Source: Setophaga petechia
Taxonomy: Eukaryota > Chordata > Aves > Passeriformes > Parulidae
DNA: 64,000 nt
NCBI GenBank assembly: GCA_024362935.1
Contig: JANCRA010000012.1
Location: 4,526,001 to 4,590,000 of the forward strand
Direction of reading: 5' to 3'
Shown: piece after piece, positions 36,701 through 49,801 of the stretch
How positions within the stretch are numbered: the stretch's first letter is position 1
How the letters are laid out: every line of letters begins with the position of its first letter
Notes under the pieces: generated by a model
Database searches by the model: none
What the model was told of the DNA's origin: nothing
What the model saw: only the letters and a program-made list of their open reading frames with translations
Position numbers and translations under genes: made by a program

Positions 36701-38946
36701 TTATTTAAGAATATAAAAAGATAACCAACATAATAGTTAAACTGAGAATAAACAATATCAAACTTCTATGAATTATTTAAATATAAAATTGAGAAGTGGA
36801 ATTGAATCTCACAACCATGATTCCATTGGAGTTTACATTTTGATACAAAGTTACTTTTTCCCTCTGGTGTGGGTAGACCCCTGCCCATTTGCTCACTCAC
36901 TTCCCCAGAGGGTTGACAGAGAGAATCAGAAAAAAAAGGAGAACGACTCATCAATCAAGAAAATGACAGCTTAATACCTGGGAAAAAAATCTTAAAGCCA
37001 CTCACCTCTCCCACAAGCAGCCCTGTGCCCAGACAATCTCTGAGCAATGCCTACTTGGGAACATCCCTCCCTTTCTAACCAGCCATGGCTATTATGGCAC
37101 AGAAATGTTTCACATTAGTTGCCCTGCCTACGTTCCTGTCTGAACTTTTATTCTCCCCTAAACAGATGACTCCAACAAATGGAGTCAACTGGTGGAATTT
37201 CCCTAAAATTTTGCTGCTTGAAACATCTCTTAAGACAGAGTCTGGAATTTCAGCTGGGGGGATAAATTTTGGATAGTTTGAATACTTTGATTGTTGAAGA
37301 TATCTCAGTGATTAACTTTTTCACTGCTAAAATTAAAGGTGGAAATGACTTTCATCCTGACAACTATTTTGCGTTAGTTTCTCAATACCACAAAAATACT
37401 CACAATAAGAACTTCCACAGTAACTCCTGCATTACAGCCTGTGATTCTATTACAGTAATTTTCAATTACCGAATATGAGCTACAACACAGATGCAAAGCT
37501 GTGCACTGTATTTCAAAATGTGACTGGATGGATTAATTAATTCAAGTTCTATTAATCTGGTGTTTTTTTAAAAATTAAATATTTTCAGACTTAAAATTTA
37601 TAGAAATCACCATGGGTGAACTATAATTGTGGGATTCAAAATTGTGGTATTATGCAGTCATGTAGGAAGTCAGACAGAATTGTGAATCATACTTTAGAAA
37701 TGCCTTTTTTTCTGGTGCTGAGATCTTGCATTTAAAATTAACAATCCCTTGAAAGCTGAAAGCTGCATCAGTGGGTACTTTGAAACAGATGTGAATTGTT
37801 ATAAAGGTCTAAGAATCCTTTCTTTTTATTTTTTTGTGTTCTGATAAATTAATAAATTAATCAGAATATATAAATTAAGGAACAAATAAGGCGCTCTTTC
37901 TAATGCTATAAACAGACTGTGACCTAAAACATTTGTTCAGCGCTCTATTTTGTTAACAACATCAGATTCAGATCACTGGTTCATATTACCTGGAGACAGA
38001 AAGAAAATTGGTTGAACTAATTAGGAAATTTGCAAGACAGGTAATTCATGTTTAAGACTTCAGGAAACATACACCATGTTTCATAATAAGAGCTGAATTG
38101 CTTAGCTGGTATACAGACTATGTGCAAATATAACTTTTATTTTTACAATAGAGGTGCAAAACAAATTCAGATGGAAATAAGGAATCTCATGTATCAAATC
38201 AGAGACTATTCACAGAAAAAATTCATTTTTCAGGGTTTAATATATATGCAATTTACATAACTCTGGTTTTGCATAAAACCAAGAAAGCTTACAGGAAAAA
38301 TTACTTATGTACACAAGGAATCAAGTAGATGTAATTTTTTTTTCTATATTGATTAAATTTTTCTTTAGATCTAGTTTATTATAGTGTAATTATGGTAGGG
38401 AAGGACTTGAACATTGTGAGGATGGTGGGCATTTTTGGTCACTATCTAAAACAAAACCCTTTCAATTTGAAGAGAACTTGAAATGCCTTTCAAATTATTC
38501 CAGTGTAATATGAGATGTGACATCTAACAGTTTTATCACTTAGAAATTATGAAAGTCAATCATAAATCTAACCAACTTGCAATAAAGCTATTATCTTTAC
38601 TCATTCCAAAGGCAGCTTTTTCACCGACATGAGCTAAAGTTAGACAAAACTCCAGCAGGCAGTTGTGCTAATCTGAATTCAAGAGTACACTGTGGAACAC
38701 ATAATTTTTAAAATATGGTAAAATATCTAGTACATTTGTGTATTCGGTAAAAAACCCCATATCACTACAATAATACATATTTTTTTCCACTGTTGAAATA
38801 GTTTAGTGTAGATATAGAAAAATCATTGCTTTCATTTATTCATCTCCTATGTCTCTGAATTACTTTCCTATTGCCTGTTGCCTTTCTCCTCTGAGGCAGT
38901 TTTTATCTGCTTTTCTGAATTCCACAAATGTGGAATGTGGACATAT

Positions 38947-38992
38947 TTGGTAATAGAAGAAGAAGAAGAAGAAGAAAATTGGTAATAGAAGA
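38947..38992. repeat. (GAA)n flanked by a direct repeat
   Basis: A GAA/AGA run at about 38954-38977 sits between two copies of TTGGTAATAGAAGA (38947-38960 and 38979-38992). Likely duplication followed by triplet expansion of one copy. Confidence 0.8.
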
Positions 38993-41714
38993 TGAAAAAG
39001 CAAATAGCAATGTAACATTCTTAGATATTTAATGATAATACTTCTTTCCTTAGCCTTAAATTTCTGGACATATTATTATGTTATTATACTAAAATAGAAA
39101 TGGCCAGATCCGCAGCAGGCTTATAGAATAACTTATTATTGATTTGAGGTTTGACTGATGAATTGCTGAAGAATCTCTTTATGCCACCACTGAAATTATT
39201 GTTTGCTACCTTTTCACTTTGAAAAATGTGTAGGCTAGTTCTACTAATATCTCCAGTAGAAGGGTAGTTTGTGAGCTTTCTATCCTTAAAAATTCTGCAG
39301 AGTATTTCCATAATTTTAATTTTCCTTTACATGATATATGAGTTCATTTTTAATGGCAATAAATGGATGGACAGACATTCCTGACACAGTTAATAAAGGC
39401 ACTTGTGTAACAATCTTTTTATTTCTTATTATCACAGGGCAATAAAATCCTACACAATAGATTTTTTTCATACAGATAAATAAAATTGGTATGTTCTGTT
39501 TGTAACTCGCAGAAAAGTGCAGCTTATAAGACCATAACTTCGTGTTCTTATCCATCTCTGACCTTGTTTTGTTTACCTCCTTCCTAACAAAAATGCTAAA
39601 AAGAGGCAGTAGATGTTCTGCAGCTGCTGCAAACCTGTTTCAATGTTCAACCCCTTTTGCCATCAGAAGACTTCCCTTAGTATCTGTTCTATCACCCCTC
39701 CCTCATTCTAAGGTTAGTGGTTGGCCATGAAGAATGCAGTAATTCTTTCTTTTGGCCACAGGATGTATTTGAAGATATTTGTTTACAAATATTGAAGATA
39801 TCCATGTTTACATTAAGGGAATATAATGAAAAAATCATCACCAGAGAAAAAGAATTCTTCCTAGGTCAAATTACATGTATGATTTCTGCATCTTCATTAT
39901 TCTTCCTCACTGTTGTTTATCTTGAGGACAAATTAAATTGTTATGACATAAATATTCACAGAAAATAAATGCCATTATTTTCTACAAGTTTTCTTAAGAT
40001 TCTAACCTTAGAATTAGTTTCGTTACCATGAAAAATTGAAATAGAACTGAAAGGACAATAATTTTCTATTGATTCTTTTACCTCAAAAATAGGCATTTGT
40101 CCTTTACCCAGTGTGTTGAAATTTCATAAGTCCTCCATGGAAGTACTTGGGAAATTCTTCGTGTATACTAGTACAAATTTATTTATAACATCTCAAAAGC
40201 TTGCTCTATCCTTTTAAACATCCTTTTCTAATTTTCTTCTGCTTGCTAAGTATGATTTCTTTTACCCATTAGTTTCTAATCATCACAAAATCGCATGCAG
40301 CAAAATCAATTTACCAATGTAAAATTTACACCATTACAGAAGTCACACTTGATTTTGTTGGGCTGACAAAACTTTGTCTCATCAGTGACAGAAAGAGTAA
40401 GCTTTCCTGGTGAGTTCAGGGAGAGTGAGACTTGGAATACTCTCCTCATCCTTAATTTTTTAGGATGAAAGTTTTTCTTAATGTTCTTTAGTAACCAGTT
40501 TGGGCACTCATTCATTTTGACTGAATTTCCACCATCCTTTTGTTCCATCTTGAGTTGTTAATCTGTATAGTTTAATCTCTTTCTGCCCAATCCATTAAAC
40601 TTTTTTTGCATTAGGTATTTCACTTTGCAGTATATGCCACAGTACAATCTTAAGTAGTGTAAGATGTTGTTTATGAAAGAATAAGCATATTACAGAAAAA
40701 CTATGCATAAATTACGCATATCCATTCTTGGTGAGGAGTTTTTTGGTTTTTTTTTTAGTGTGTGAAGGATGAAGTTTGTTTGAAAGACAAAGTTTAAAGA
40801 AAGCAAAAAGGTTTACTTAATGTAACACAGATCTACATTTTCATAAGTTTAGAATTTCATATACTATACAGAAGTGAACAAATGTTTAAAGCTTCTTCAG
40901 TATTCAGTCTTAATGAAGCCACGTGAATGTATTTGTATGCTGTCAGAAAACCTTGGTGAACCCTTGGTGAAAGAACTGTCTTCTAACCAAGGAATTAGAC
41001 AAAAATGGCTTTAACCCGAATCCTTGAAAATATTGAGGTACTTTTCTGGTATGAAGATAACTGGGGTCTAAATCTTTTGAAAGAACTGAGCCTTAGTATA
41101 CATTCACTCTTGGGTTCATGTCCTCTAGGTTACATGTTAAAAGCATACTCCAATTTTGGTCTCAATTACATTCTCTCCATGATCAATGAAAAGAGACACC
41201 TTCAAAGTACATTTCTTTCTGCCTATGTGTTATGTAACTTTTTAATGAGAGGATAAATCAGTTTTTCAAAGTGCTTGTTTCTCTTGACTACAAAGAATCA
41301 CCCACATGATTAGGCTAGAAGAGATGTAAAATCTTCACGTTATGAAAGCTTTCTGAGCCCAGTCTCAGCCTTTGGCCTAAATCACTAGCCTACAGAACCA
41401 AAACAGTTAAGGCAGAAAGGTGCTGGAGAAAAATTGCCAGTAGCTAAGACCTACAAGGCCACAAGGCATTCATTCCCCTGCCAGTAAGACCAGGGAGGGC
41501 AAAAGCGAGAAAAAAATCAGGTGTCAAGATAAAAGCAATGTAACAAGTAAAAGATAGCTCTGTGTGCAAGCAAAGCAGAACAAGTCCTTTATTCTCTACC
41601 TCCTCTCAGCAAGCAGATGTTTAGCCACTTTTCAGGAAAGCATGTATAATGGATACTTGGGAAGACAAACTCCATAACCAGGAATTGCTTATTCCTATTC
41701 TGCCCTCCTTTCCC

Positions 41715-41945
41715 TGAGGTTTTACTGTTGAGCACAACATCGTAGGATACAGGGTGTCCCTTTGGTCGGCTGGGGTCAGCTGTCCCAGCTAAGTCCCACC
41801 CAGCCTGTTGTCCCTCTCCCAGCTGAAGGCATCTAGTGAGAAACAGGTATCACACCAAACACACTGGTGTATTAGCAATGCTATTTTAGTCACAAGTAAT
41901 AAACACAGTACCATACCAGATTATGGAGAAAATTAGAAGAAAATT
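41715..41945 (-). mobile_element. Partial ERVL-like LTR, minus strand
   Basis: Read in reverse, the segment contains the U3 landmarks of the same broad LTR group as at 14667. On the plus strand it reads TTGAGCACAACATCG, GTGTCCCTTTGGTCGGCTGG, GTCAGCTGTCCCAGC and ACACAGTACCATACCAG followed by GAGAAAATTAG. Both termini and the U5 side are missing. Assignment is by remembered family text. The neighbourhood 41400-41700 and 41946-42140 is slightly GC-richer but not recognised. Confidence 0.6.
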
Positions 41946-43558
41946 TTCTTCCAGCTGGCTCCTGTAGAGTCTCCACCACCTATGGCACATAATTTTCATC
42001 GTGCTCAGGCTTTCACCATTCAATATATCTTTGTTAAGTAGCAAGCAGCTTCCTGTCCCTTCATAAATACACAGGGAACCACATCAGCCACATCTACCAG
42101 GCTGTACCTGGGGCTATCCAGGCTGGAAAATCCTGCCTGGATCCGGAAGTCCACCAGTTTATAACACATAGGAATAGAAATTGCAGAAAAAGAAAAGCCA
42201 GTTTTCCATTTCCACTGTTTCTAAATGAATATTTTTTCCACAAGAAATTGAAAATTCAGTGAATGGAGATTTTAAAAGTAAAAAACCATTTTCTGTTTTT
42301 CCCTTTAAACATAAAAAAATATTGATGCATTTGTGCAGCAAACTATATTCAGTGCACCAAATGGAAAAATGTTCAGTGAACAGAATTAATAGATTATTCA
42401 TTTATCTCAAATTATGAAACACTGAAATTATTTCAAATGAAAGTCAGAAATCTCAAATAAGTTCTGTTAAACTTAGTTTTTAAAATCTTTTTTTAATCAA
42501 TACATAGAACATTAATTTGGACTTTGAATCATCTTTTCTAAGTTTCAGCAGCTGGCTTAGGTACCTAAGGTCTTAATTCCACTATGGAGATGTCCTTTTC
42601 TCTGTTTGAACTCTACGCTAGCAAGATGAACCTGAGTCAAAGTGGCTGATAAACTATCCCAGTTGAAACAATGAAAGCTCATTCTCAGGATTCTAAGTTA
42701 TTCAAAAAGTGAGATTTTTTTACTTTCGTTTAAATTATTTCCATTCTTTTTCACTCAAGAGAGTGCAAAAGGACGGGTACTTTATTTTATTTTTCTCCTT
42801 TGCCATTGGCTTGCTGGTTTCAGTCCATCTTAAGGTCACAGTATAGGTTGCCACTATTTGACAGTGAATTATCCTAAATGAAATCATTGGTGACCTCAAT
42901 ATAACCCCTGCTGTGTATATCCTCATCACAATTCAGCAGAGTGGAGACACTAAATGGATCTAGAATTTGAACTCAAGAGATGTTTCCTCCAAGCCTCAGT
43001 TAAGACACAGTAACACAAAAGAGTTTATGATTATTTTATTACTATTATTTTCCCATTATCAACATGAAAAATTATTTCTATCATTTAATAGAAATATAAA
43101 TTTTTAGAATAATATCTCTTCATGAGTTTACCTATTTAGTTTTCAATTAATCATATTCTTCTTTAAGACCTTCAGGTAAAATATTAAATGTAGTGAATAT
43201 ACAACTCTCTGAGACATAATAGGTTACTTGTCCTTATTCAGATGGCATTATTTAAAATCAAGATTTTTTATACATTTATGTATTGTGTTTGATCTGGTGA
43301 AGTTCATTTCTTTGCTGTGGTTAATAACTGCTACTACAATAAAAAAAGTGAAGTAATTTCAGCAACATCAGTTTGTAAAAATTTTTGTCCTTGCTTTGTT
43401 GTGCCAATTCAAACCTTGTGTCCAAAAAAATCAATCTCAGATAAAAAGTTCTGCAGAGATTTAAAAATGATTAGGAGTATTTACCAATTTATACCAGTAC
43501 ATACAACAGCACAGAGATAAACCTTGGGATTCATTTCCTACTCTATGCTAGTCAATAC
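41946..43558. other. Stretch without recognisable features
   Basis: Nothing recognisable apart from AT-rich sequence. Minus-strand open frames at 42159-42401 and 42735-42929 look like chance. Confidence 0.5.
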
Positions 43559-44168
43559 TGTGTTGTCCTTGTTTCATCTGGGATACAGTTAATTTTACTC
43601 CTAGTAGCAGGTACAGTGCTGTATTTTGGATTTAGCATGAGAATAATGGTGATAACACTTTGATGGTTTAGTTGTCACCAGGTAGTGCTGACCATCAGTC
43701 AGTGATCAGATGCACAAGAAGCTGGGAGGCAGCAGGGCCAGGACAGCTGATTCAAAATGTCCAGAGGAATATTCCACCATGCCATAGAACACCATGCCCA
43801 GTATCTGTCCCTGTCTGGGGGGGGGAGTCAATCATTGCTGGGGTGTGGACTGGCCGTTGTCATTGGGTGGTGAACAATTGTATTGTGCATAACTTGTTTC
43901 TCTCGGGTGCTATTTCTCATTCTCTTTTTATTATCTCCCGCATTACTCCTCCTCCTCCTCCTCCTCCTCCTTCTTCTTCTTCGTCTTCTTCTTCTTCTTC
44001 TTCTTCTTCTTCTTCTATTTTATTTCAATCATTAAACTGTTCTTATCTCAAGGCACAGGTTTTACCTTTCTCATTGTCCTTGCCATCTCACCATGGAGGG
44101 GGTGGTGGTGAGGTGGTGAGCAAGCAGCTGTGTTGTACTTAGTTGCCAGCTGCAGTTAAACCACAGCA
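43559..44168 (+). mobile_element. Solo LTR, ERVL-like avian family, with microsatellite
   Basis: About 610 bp from TGTGTTGTCCTTGTTTCATC to TTAAACCACAGCA. Landmarks: GCTGTATTTTGGATTTAGCA, GAATATTCCACCATGCCATA, ATTTCAATCATTAAACTGTT, TTATCTCAAGGCACAGG and AGTTGCCAGCTGCAGTTAAA. TG...CA ends are present. The flanks AATAC and TGTAT do not form a clear target duplication, so the termini have either decayed or been misplaced. No internal region or second LTR is visible, hence solo. The open frame 43672-44142, with long proline and serine runs, is a translation of this LTR and its microsatellite, not a gene. Confidence 0.8.
43946..44016. repeat. (CTC)n/(TTC)n compound microsatellite
   Basis: About eight CTC triplets pass directly into about fifteen TTC triplets with one TCG interruption. 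This pure pyrimidine tract of about 70 bp sits inside the LTR shortly before ATTAAACTG. Polypurine/polypyrimidine mirror tracts of this length can form triplex DNA. Confidence 0.95.
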
Positions 44169-46610
44169 TGTATATATGTCTAAATTCAAAAAGTTAATCA
44201 CCAGATTAATTTAACATTAGGAAATGTTATTGATGACACTACTCTGTGAAAATATATAATTTATGTGTCTGAACATGTTCTAAAAGTATAGCCTACAATT
44301 TCTGAGTGAAGACCAATGATATCACACTGAAACAACTTCCTCCAGGGCTGGCAAAGAAAACTATTATACTGCACGCTTTTCTTGATGATAACTCACTGGC
44401 AATGACTTTTCTCCCTCATTGTTACATAGTAATTTGACAAACAGTCACACATACACACTACATATAAATATATGAATGTGTATGAATACACATAAATCCC
44501 TGTACATTTCATATACATAATAGCTAAGCTGAGCAACTAGAAAAATTTTAAGTTATGTCAACATTTTTTGATACATCGAAAAAAGTGGAAGTTCTTTTGT
44601 TAATTTCATTGCTTATTTTATTTTCAACATCTTTTCTTCAGATTTATCCCTTATCCTTTTTCCCATTTTCTAGAACATAAAAATGCATATTAGTCATTCT
44701 TAAATATATGTTAATGAATTTTATAGGCATTCTGGATGGAACTTGGAATAAACAGGCCAGGAAATCTGAAGCTAGAGCCAAGGCAAACTCATGCCAAAAC
44801 ATTAGTCGATCCATTGGAACTGATTATACACATACAAAAGGGAGAATGCGTGAAGTGATATATAAGGTCACTGTGACAGCCAGAAGGTAATGCCAAAATA
44901 TTCCTACTAGCTTGGCTCATTCACATGTATGGGCACAGAGCTGATTCAGAGCCAAACACTCTGCATGAGCCAAACTTAACTTCCTTGGCTTGCCCACCTT
45001 CAAAGCACAGCTGTTGTGGCAAAAACAACCCATCAGACACGAATTCATTTTGCTAGTTTTCATCTGCCATGACTTTGTAAGATGCAGCCACCAAGGGCAG
45101 AGTGCTTTGCTGCAGCTGTTGCTGCTGTTCTGAGAGTAGTCTGCACTACTGAAAAAACCTGTTGGACTCACATTACCTATTGCAATGAGGTGCCTGCTTC
45201 CGAATAATAAACATGATCTTAATGAGGTTTAGGCACCTCTGACCATGATTTTGAGAATGTGAGTAGTGATTTTGATTGTGCAACATGCTGGGGCCCATCT
45301 GGAAGCACCTGAGTGGTCTGATTTGAAAAAAACCACAGTCGTCTTGGTGAAGGATCAATTAAATCCAGTCTTGAATGGGACCTTCCAAAACCAGGGTTGT
45401 CAAAATCATTAGTAGATTTTTAACTATCTTAGTCTAATTAGTTTGAGTAAGGGAGAGTGGAAACAAATTGAAAAAAAGTATTCCAAAGTCATAATAGTTG
45501 TTTTCTATTTAACTATGGTGGAAACTATAACGTTTGCCTTTGCTTGACATCCATAAACTGCTCCCTCCCAATTCCACCCTCATATCCCAACCGGCAACAA
45601 AATATTGTCTTAAGCCTCTTCTCATTTCTGATGTGATCCTAAATGACATAATTTCAACTGAGATTAGCTCACACATGTCAATTAGATGGCGTAAAACCCA
45701 GAAAATTCAGTGATCTGCCTTGGACTTTTGTTCTTTGCATGAATTTTGTGTTTGTATTGTTAATATAGAAATGAAATTAAAAGGACAGAGTTTAGCATAA
45801 GCTTACTGTTAAATATAGATATAGATATCTCCCTCAATTATCACTTACATCCCCTACATAAAATATTAATAATTTTATGAAAATTTATATTACGACTGTA
45901 TTAAGAGAACAGACATTGACTGTATTTTCAATTTTCAAGCCAGATAAAGTACAAAAGGTTGATGGCCAAGCAACATACTCCTAAATTGGTCTGGATTTTC
46001 TCATCTTTGTCCTCCTGCACTAATTTCATGGAGGTCTTTGTAGGGGTTCTGAGAAAATTTTCTGGATAGGAAAAAAGGTACAAAACTTCTCTTAATATAT
46101 ATCATATAGTTTTCTCTCAAGTGCATTTTTTTCCTTCTCTTCAAGGAAAAAACTGAAGATTAATTTATTATAGAATGTGGTTTGATTTTACTGCCTTTAA
46201 TTAATCTTTATGTTATGATTAATTGATTAAAAAATTTCTTATTTATGCAAGACCCCTGAAATATTAACACATATTCTACAAACAATCCATTTTCAGATTC
46301 CTGAATAAAATCTTCAATAGTGATTAAAGTTAACACTTGACTGCCTCAGGATTTTTTTATTGATACCAAAACATAAACTCTGGTACATGAAAACTCTCAC
46401 AGAAGACTATGTGAAAAAAAATGTTAGATATAATGATATTTAGATATTTTACCATCAATTTTTGGGGACCAATTTGTTTTAAAACTGCTGCCTTATTTTA
46501 ACATCATGCCAAAATTAATGAGGCTCAAATTTAGAAATATTTTTAAAATATACATTTTCACATATTCCAAATGTAGTTTTATTTGTATTTGTGAAAATAA
46601 TTCAACAGAA
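44169..46610. other. Stretch with one weak exon-like segment
   Basis: No transposon recognised. An open stretch at 44727-44887 lies between TTTTATAG and AG/GTAATG, but the acceptor tract is poor and the A- and K/R-rich peptide is unremarkable. Minus-strand frames 44917-45171 and 45173-45358 are not recognised. Confidence 0.4.
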
Positions 46611-46815
46611 AATCATGAAATCATAGAATGGTTTGAGTTGGAAGGAATCTTCAAAGTTTGTCTGCTCCAACTCTGTGCTTATGCACAGGGACACTTTTCA
46701 ATAGATCCTGTCACACATATGTCCCATCTACCTTCACCTCAAACACTTCCAGGGACCGAGTATTCACAGGGCAACCAGTTTGAGTGTCTCACCACCTCAC
46801 AGTGAAGTAATTCAC
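46611..46815 (-). mobile_element. CR1 LINE 3' end, minus strand
   Basis: ATGAAATCATAGAATGG then TTTGAGTTGGAAGGAATCTT is the reversed CR1 terminus. ACACTTCCAGGGACCGAGTA and TCACCACCTCACAGTGAAGTA-like text continues the 3' UTR/ORF2 end. About 200 bp, severely 5'-truncated. The plus-strand frame 46506-46805 spans its edge and is spurious. Confidence 0.88.
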
Positions 46816-48144
46816 ATTTAACTGTGTATGAAACTATGACTTTTGTCATTGTTCCAAGGCAGTTAGTCCCTGATAGATGGAAATGGTGTTGTCATAGTAC
46901 CTGAGAATTCATGAAAGAGAGCATTCACAGAACTTGCAATAGAACACATTCTCATGCTGATGTGTAGTGAACCTTTACTCTTCATGTTACTAATGGACTT
47001 TTCCAAAAATTTTCCACCTTGAAATTTTCCTACTTGAGACACAAGTGGAAAAATAAAGATTCAACATTAGATAAAGTTTTAATAAAGAAAACATACAGTC
47101 ATCTGAAGCAACACCCATATTTTTCCAAAAAGAACAAAAGAACTCAGAAGAATTTCTAAAGTTTTTGTTTTAGAAAAGAACCCAATTTCTTCAAAGTGAT
47201 TCCTAAACTGAAAATGTATCTTAGTAAAAAGTTACTGTCACCATAGAGGAGCTTGACCAATGGATTCCACCATTTGCTTAAAACGAAACAATAGGATGAA
47301 GCAGGAAGATGCTTAAACAGAGCATGTATGGTTATTAAGGCCACATAAAAGAAGAGAAAGAGGAGCTTTCAACGTGATTGTATCCAGGATCAGACGTTTT
47401 GGTCACTGGGTTTGCTAAACTAGAACACACTCTTTTAACACGTTTCCTTCTTTCCTCCACTTGGAGGCAATGCTGTCCCTGTTGTCCCAGGATTCATACT
47501 GTGACAGATCCATCACTTTGACATACTGTATACTAGAAAAAGGAGGCAGTCAGACTTCAAGTATGAATCTTTCACTATAGATAATTATGAAGAAATTATG
47601 CTTCAGAAACTAATTTAGTTTCTTAAATAGGAACTGTACTTTGTCAGTTTAGGTCCAGACAAAAATCCTGAACAATTCCAAAGCTCTTTCCCAGGAAGTG
47701 AAAGGTTGAAAAAGGTTTTTATGTGAAATATTTTAATCATCAGTGATCAGCATTAGCCCCATAGCAATTAGTGTTTAAATTAGCAGAGAAATAATTTGAA
47801 GATACGGAGGATGGCTGACTATGCTTTTGAATTTTCTCCTTTAAACATTTTTTTCTGGAATAATAGTATATTCTGAAACTTGGCTAAATACAAACTGAAT
47901 ATCTGTTGTACTTTATTGAATAAATGCATTTTTTATCCCTTGGCTTCATATCAAATGCTGTTTTCTGTTCTCAATTACAAGTGAAGACAGAAAATACACA
48001 TGAGCAAACAACTCAAGTCTGGTGGGATTTTAGTAGGTGACTAAAGATCTGGCATTGCATTTTACTTTCTACTGTGACTGCACAACCTCTATGAATGTTT
48101 TCACTAGGCTTTCATGAAGGGGAGAAATGGAACTTTTAGCACTG

Positions 48145-48166
48145 GATTATTGTTATTATTATTATT
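48145..48166. repeat. Short (ATT)n repeat
   Basis: GGATTATTGTTATTATTATTATTG: about seven ATT-type triplets with one interruption. Confidence 0.7.
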
Positions 48167-48679
48167 GTTTTTATAGACATCTGCTGTAATCACTAAGAAA
48201 AAGTCAAAGGTGCAATTCCAGCTAATATCATTGTACTGTCCAACTAGTCCAGTGAAATCAAGAATGAATCTTCATCAAAAGGATCAACACTTTACAAGAA
48301 AACATTTAATACTGATGTATTCAAAATTCTGGGGAAAATGGGTTTATTTCTGAATGTACCAAGAAAGTCAGCAGATCAAACTCTTAGGCAGTTTTTAACT
48401 CCCTCACATTACCAATGAGTGCAAATTTCTCTCTGAAAAATAACTTTTCTAGCTAATTATTTAAAGTTATCAATTGAAGTAAGAGCGATTTTTTGCAAAG
48501 AATTAATCACTTATAAATCACAATAAACTACTCCCATGACATGAGTTGTGAGGTAAGCTTAAGAAAAATGGAGAAAATACTGACAATTTGTCATGAGAAA
48601 ATAGGCTAAGTTATGTACAGGCTCTTGAAGTGACAAAGGTACACCCAGTAAGTGTTTGAAACGTGTTCAGTTATTAAGA

Positions 48680-48703
48680 CTGAAGAAGAGTCTGAAGAAG
48701 AGT
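48680..48703. repeat. 12-bp tandem duplication
   Basis: CTGAAGAAGAGT occurs twice in direct succession. Confidence 0.8.
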
Positions 48704-49787
48704 ACAAGAATTACTGATCAACAAGGATGTTCTTGGTCCTGATCTAAGATTGATATGTATATGCTTGGGGCAATCCCATTTGAGCCCTACCTTGTTAGTT
48801 TTTAGAACTTTCTGTTCACATAGCCTCTGTTCACCACTTTCTTACTTCAGAATTCTCAGCATTATCTTTGCCAAGTTGGAACCCTCCCTAGATGACAGGT
48901 CAGGAAAACAGACAGGGACCTTCATCCTCTGCAGCAAGAAGGCTCCCACTGCCGTAACTGCCTTTGATTCACTTCTGAGTTTCAGACTCAGTCAGTGCAG
49001 CTCAGCTGCTTCATTTGGCAGCATTCACCCACAACTTCAGTCTTGTTGCAGAGCTGCTCCCTCTTCCTGAACTGCCCCTGGGTCAAGGGCATCAAAACTG
49101 CAGGGACAATTCTAACAGCTACCAGGGGCAGGTGTGTGGTACATCACTGCCATTCATGAGTGGATGCAAAAGCCAGTCTGAGCAGACTTGCTAATCCCTC
49201 ACATTTTTAATTTTCTACTTTTCCCAAATTGAAACACAAACGGATCAAAACCTGTTAGCTGTGCTAAAGGTGCCTGATTTTCCCTGATAAAGGGTTAGAG
49301 GAAACAAAACTTCAAGCACTTTGTAATCAAGGACAGCTGGGATCTTGAATACCTCTAGAGCCTGCTACAAAGGTTGACACATGTTAAGGCTGCTGTGGCT
49401 ATCCTTACCTGGGAGCAGTGATACCTTCAGATTCCTCAGAGGATTCCTGGGAACCTCTCAAGAATCTTCAATAAAATCAGGAGGGTAAAGAAAATTTTAA
49501 ATCAGAGCCCTGAAAATCCTGTCAAACAGTTGTATCTCTTTTGTGGTATAAACCTTAACTCTCTCCTATGAAATAAATATAAAATGCAATAAATGTAGAT
49601 AACACTGAAAAGAAATCAAGAGAAGTTGATTTACCTTCTCAGCTCCGCTTTCTCTTCTCAGAGAAATGTTGAAATTCTAGGCAGATTTACAATAGAATTG
49701 GATTTCTAATTAAAATGTTATTCTGTTTATGTTTTATTTTTAACATATAGTCAAAATACTGGCTTTATATGAAATTATGGTTTTGGC

Positions 49788-49801
49788 TTTTTTTTTTTTT
49801 T
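49788..49801. repeat. Poly(T) run, 14 bp
   Basis: Fourteen consecutive T. No AATAAA-type context on the opposite strand was noted. Confidence 0.8.

Larger units (their letters stand above)
31773..41714. other. Ten kilobases with no recognisable gene or transposon
   Basis: The longest repeat-free run in the window. Apart from the hairpins and small tandem duplications listed separately, I see only AT-rich sequence. None of the open frames (for example 33828-34094 minus, 35021-35272 plus, 39717-39968 plus, 40306-40548 minus, 41005-41256 plus) has a recognisable family or convincing splice sites. It may include conserved non-coding elements that I cannot detect without an alignment. Confidence 0.45.

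Noticed and set aside
37839..37866. Near-palindrome TTCTGAT...ATCAGAA
   Set aside because: Four central mismatches in pure A/T sequence; not clearly above background.
43672..44142. 156-codon frame with Pro and Ser runs
   Set aside because: Translation of an LTR and its CTC/TTC microsatellite.
48750..49070. 106-codon plus-strand frame in a GC-richer patch
   Set aside because: Low-complexity Ser/Leu/Cys peptide with no family resemblance and no clear splice sites; could be an old unrecognised repeat.
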